Shown one piece after another: positions 5,649 through 7,376 of a DNA stretch of 7,376 bases. Position numbers and translations under genes: made by a program. The stretch lies in NCBI GenBank assembly GCA_900550735.1, contig URTD01000085.1, positions 1 to 7,376 of the forward strand, written 5' to 3'. The stretch comes from an uncultured Collinsella sp. (GTDB lineage: Bacteria > Actinomycetota > Coriobacteriia > Coriobacteriales > Coriobacteriaceae). Numbering within the stretch: the stretch's first letter is position 1; each line of letters starts with the position of its first letter. The notes below the pieces were generated by a model. That model did not search any database. It saw only the letters and a program-made list of their open reading frames with translations, and was not told the DNA's origin.

Positions 5649-6773
5649 ATGGACATCAAGACGATTGGCGTTGAGGAATGGCTCAACGTTTGGGAGAAGA
5701 GCGCTACGTGGGACATTGCCCAGTCGACGATCTCATCGCTGACCATGGGCGAGCTTCGCGCGCTCGACGAGCAGGACGGCGCTACGTTCTACGAGCGTCT
5801 GGATCGCGAGAAGATGAACTACGGCTGGATCGAGGGTTCGCCGGAGTTTAAGGCCGAGGTCGCCAAGCTGTATCGTTGCGAGGTCAATCCCGATCACATT
5901 CTGCAGACCAATGGCTGCACGGGCGCCAACCTCAACGCCATCATGGCCGTGGTCGAGCCCGGCGACCATGTTATCGCCGAGTGGCCCACCTACGCGCCGC
6001 TCTACGAGATTCCGCGCACGCTGGGCGCCGAGGTCGAGTATTGGGAGCTTCGCGAGGAACTCGGCTGGAAGCCCGATATCGAGGAACTCAAGCGCTTGGT
6101 GCGCCCCAACACCAAGCTTATCTGCATAAACAACGCATCGAACCCCATCGGTACGGTGCTCGATGCCGATATGCTCGGTCAGATTGCCGAGATCGCCCGC
6201 TCGGTGGGCGCCTACGTGCTGTGCGACGAGGTATATCTGCCGCTCGAAAACACTGAGTCCTTTATGTCGATGGTCGACGTGTACGAGAGGGCCATTGTCA
6301 CCAACTCGTTGTCGAAGACCTATTCGACGCCTGCAGCCCGCGTGGGCTGGGTCGTTGCGGACGAAGAGGTGTCCAACCGCATCCGTACCTACCGCGATTA
6401 CACCATGATCTGCGGTGGCGTGTTTAACGATGCTTTGGCGACCTACGTGCTCGAGCACAAGGACAAGATTCTCGAGCGCAACCGCAAGATCGTGTTTGGC
6501 AACCGCGATATCGCGCAGGCTTGGATCGATACGCAGCATCGCGTTTCCTGGACGGCTCCGCGGGGCGTGTCTACCTCGTTTATCCAACTGGATATTCCCG
6601 AGGACGATGAGGAGTTCTGCAAGCGCCTGCTGTCCGAGAGGGGAGTGCTGCTGGTACCCGGTAGCCGCTTTGAGTTTCCCTGCGGAGCGCGCCTGGGCTA
6701 CTGCGCGAGCGAAGATGTTCTTCGCGAGGGCCTGAGGCTTCTGGGCGAGGCACTGGCGGAGTTCGATCGCTAG
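5649..6773 (+). CDS. PLP-dependent aminotransferase, class I/II (fold type I)
   Basis: A 374-residue aspartate-aminotransferase-fold enzyme, cytoplasmic. PLP-binding residues are visible: the Schiff-base lysine Lys223 in SLSKTYS, Asp193 in LCDEVY with Tyr196, Asn165 in NNASNPIG, phosphate-binding Arg231 in ARVGW, and a substrate-carboxylate Arg348 in PCGARLGYC. The aromatic stacking position is in EWPTYAPLY. ATG 5649 is chosen because AAGGAG lies 7 bases upstream; the frame opens earlier at a TTG at 5595, but that lies immediately after the arcA terminator. The substrate cannot be read from sequence. Lying between two arcA genes, it may act on arginine, citrulline or ornithine. PLP enzymes of this fold that use arginine-type substrates exist (the capreomycidine synthase VioD and the arginine oxidase MppP); placement in either group is only a possibility. 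It shows ordinary codon bias, weaker than arcA. Confidence 0.9.
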   Translation: MDIKTIGVEEWLNVWEKSATWDIAQSTISSLTMGELRALDEQDGATFYERLDREKMNYGWIEGSPEFKAEVAKLYRCEVNPDHILQTNGCTGANLNAIMAVVEPGDHVIAEWPTYAPLYEIPRTLGAEVEYWELREELGWKPDIEELKRLVRPNTKLICINNASNPIGTVLDADMLGQIAEIARSVGAYVLCDEVYLPLENTESFMSMVDVYERAIVTNSLSKTYSTPAARVGWVVADEEVSNRIRTYRDYTMICGGVFNDALATYVLEHKDKILERNRKIVFGNRDIAQAWIDTQHRVSWTAPRGVSTSFIQLDIPEDDEEFCKRLLSERGVLLVPGSRFEFPCGARLGYCASEDVLREGLRLLGEALAEFDR

Positions 6774-6821
6774 GATTCCGATGGTCTTCGGGGGCCTTAT
6801 CCAAATTAGCCGAAGATAATC

Positions 6822-6862
6822 GAAAACGGACCCGTTTCCCTAGGGGAAGCGGGTCCGTTTTC
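6822..6862 (+). terminator. Bidirectional intrinsic terminator after the aminotransferase
   Basis: GAAAACGGACCCG (6822-6834) pairs with CGGGTCCGTTTTC (6850-6862), 13 bp. The stem continues inward through a G-U pair and TTCCC/GGGAA to a three-base TAG loop, about 19 pairs in all. U-rich ends are present in both directions because the stem base is A-rich on one side and T-rich on the other. It ends aminotransferase transcription and insulates the second arcA. Confidence 0.9.
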
Positions 6863-6940
6863 TATACCGAGAAGTCAAGTTGTTACAAATGGGGCCGTAA
6901 AGCGAGCCGGTATCCGCTGGGCCTTATACTGAGTTTCCGG

Positions 6941-6984
6941 TGAACGGTATCAAGCGTCTGGTAAACGGTAATTTATTTACCAGA
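6941..6984. promoter_or_regulatory. Distal AACGGT repeat pair and overlapping dyad
   Basis: AACGGT occurs at 6943 and 6964, again 21 bp apart, in the orientation opposite to the CCGTTC pair near the promoter. The first is part of TGAACGGTA, the exact complement of the operator half in the first arcA region. The second lies inside a 9-bp inverted repeat TCTGGTAAA/TTTACCAGA (6957-6965 and 6976-6984) with a 10-base spacer. Candidate distal operator; the regulator is unknown. Confidence 0.45.
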
Positions 6985-7195
6985 AATGAATAGGACAAAC
7001 TTTTTTCTGAATAAAAATGAAAATGGTTGAGACGCGGTGTGAACCGCTAATTCTATTCATAGCTTTATTGGAAATATGCAATTTGAGGATGGTTTAACAA
7101 AGTTTAGTTCCATTTGATTTTAGGATTAAAACGCGTTTAAGCACGTAAATACGCTTTATTAAGATGAAGTGTGCCATGCGTGAAGTATATGTGTA

Positions 7196-7263
7196 TGCCG
7201 TTCACCCCCTATAAAAAACCGTTCGGGGGCAAGGTGGAAGTATGGGCTGATTTTGGATATAAA
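7196..7263 (+). promoter_or_regulatory. Second arcA promoter with 21-bp-spaced CCGTTC repeats
   Basis: CCGTTC at 7198 and 7219, 21 bp apart, the second again extended as CCGTTCGGGGGC, with -10 box TATAAA at 7258-7263. Every one of these elements lies exactly 3088 bases from its counterpart before the first arcA, although the sequence between the repeats differs. Such selective conservation supports a regulator-binding function. Confidence 0.6.
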
Positions 7264-7269
7264 TATGTC

Positions 7270-7345
7270 GTCAGCAATAACGCCTCACACGGAGGGGCGC
7301 TAACGAATCGGCCCTGACAAGGGCCCGAAAGAAAGGTAGGAGGCC
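7270..7345 (+). promoter_or_regulatory. Second arcA leader with conserved hairpins
   Basis: GTCAGCAA and GGAGGGGCGCT are shared with the first leader. Hairpin 2 (7308-7328) pairs TCGGCCC with GGGCCCGA across one bulged C, gaining a pair and a longer TGACAA loop compared with copy 1. The hairpin 1 region (7279-7302) keeps most pairs, with one mismatch. Small gaps in the leader cancel, so the net distance to the ATG is unchanged. Confidence 0.45.
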
Positions 7346-7376
7346 ATGACGAAAGGTCTGCACGTGCCTTCCGAGA
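7322..7376 (+). repeat. 55-base direct repeat, copy 2
   Basis: Identical to 4234-4288. It runs off the right end of the window inside the second arcA coding region, so the true repeat length is unknown. Confidence 0.95.
7346..7376 (+). CDS. arcA: Second arginine deiminase gene, 5' end only
   Basis: The first 31 bases (MTKGLHVPSE plus one base) are identical to the start of the arcA gene at 4258, with the same ribosome-binding site, leader hairpin and operator. The gene is cut by the window end, so whether it is intact, diverged or truncated cannot be seen. The diverged upstream sequence shows it is a genuine second locus rather than the same contig end repeated. Confidence 0.85.
   Translation, partial: MTKGLHVPSE

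Larger units (their letters stand above)
6774..7345 (+). other. Intergenic regulatory region before the second arcA
   Basis: There are 572 bases with no supportable gene. In order it holds a long bidirectional terminator (6822-6862), TGAACGGTA/AAACGGTA sites and a dyad (6941-6984), an AT-rich stretch (about 6985-7190), then the arcA-type operator, -10 box and leader. From about 7075 on it aligns, with small gaps and many substitutions, to the first arcA upstream region (TATGCAATTT at 7075 against 3986; GAAGTG at 7166 against 4078). Confidence 0.7.

Noticed and set aside
5733..6587. Minus-strand open frame opposite the aminotransferase
   Set aside because: Antisense shadow; the sense frame has the full PLP enzyme motifs.
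1..7376. CRISPR array, tRNA, rRNA, insertion sequence or phage genes
   Set aside because: No regularly spaced repeats, cloverleaf, transposase or phage-type frame was found on either strand.

Overview
The window looks like chromosomal DNA from a high-GC anaerobic actinobacterium of class Coriobacteriia, most likely Collinsella or a close relative. This rests on protein style (a GrpE rich in Ala and acidic residues, an actinobacterial-type DnaK tail, a PPK1 with a long Pro/Glu/Ala tail), GC-rich genes separated by AT-rich intergenic stretches, and an arginine deiminase locus. The genus is inferred from recall; no search was run.

Layout. Bases 1-354 contain no gene I can support, only a strong stem-loop and a nine-G run. 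The minus strand then carries grpE (355-1011). Coupled to it by a TGATG overlap is a 49-codon chimeric ORF (1011-1160). It begins as the TRAM domain of an RlmD/RumA-type 23S rRNA methyltransferase and ends as the acidic C-terminal tail of DnaK. Next comes a strong terminator (1209-1250) for the minus-strand polyphosphate kinase ppk1 (1274-3708). ppk1 is split into two overlapping frames by an apparent one-base loss near 2916-2918. A 549-base AT-rich divergent region separates ppk1 from a plus-strand arginine deiminase gene arcA (4258-5499). This is followed by a terminator, a fold-type I PLP aminotransferase (5649-6773), a long bidirectional terminator, and a second AT-rich regulatory region. 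That region leads into the first 31 bases of a second arcA copy (7346 to the window end).

How the parts relate. The plus-strand half is an arcA - aminotransferase - arcA cluster in which each unit appears to be transcribed separately. The two arcA control regions are paralogous but diverged. Both keep a pair of CCGTTC direct repeats exactly 21 bp apart, a TATAAM -10 box, two leader hairpins and an identical ribosome-binding region, and the net distance to the start codon is the same in both. This points to shared activation of two arginine deiminase genes. No arcB, arcC or arcD lies in the window. The minus-strand half shows two signs of rearrangement or assembly error: the rlmD-dnaK junction and the ppk1 frameshift.
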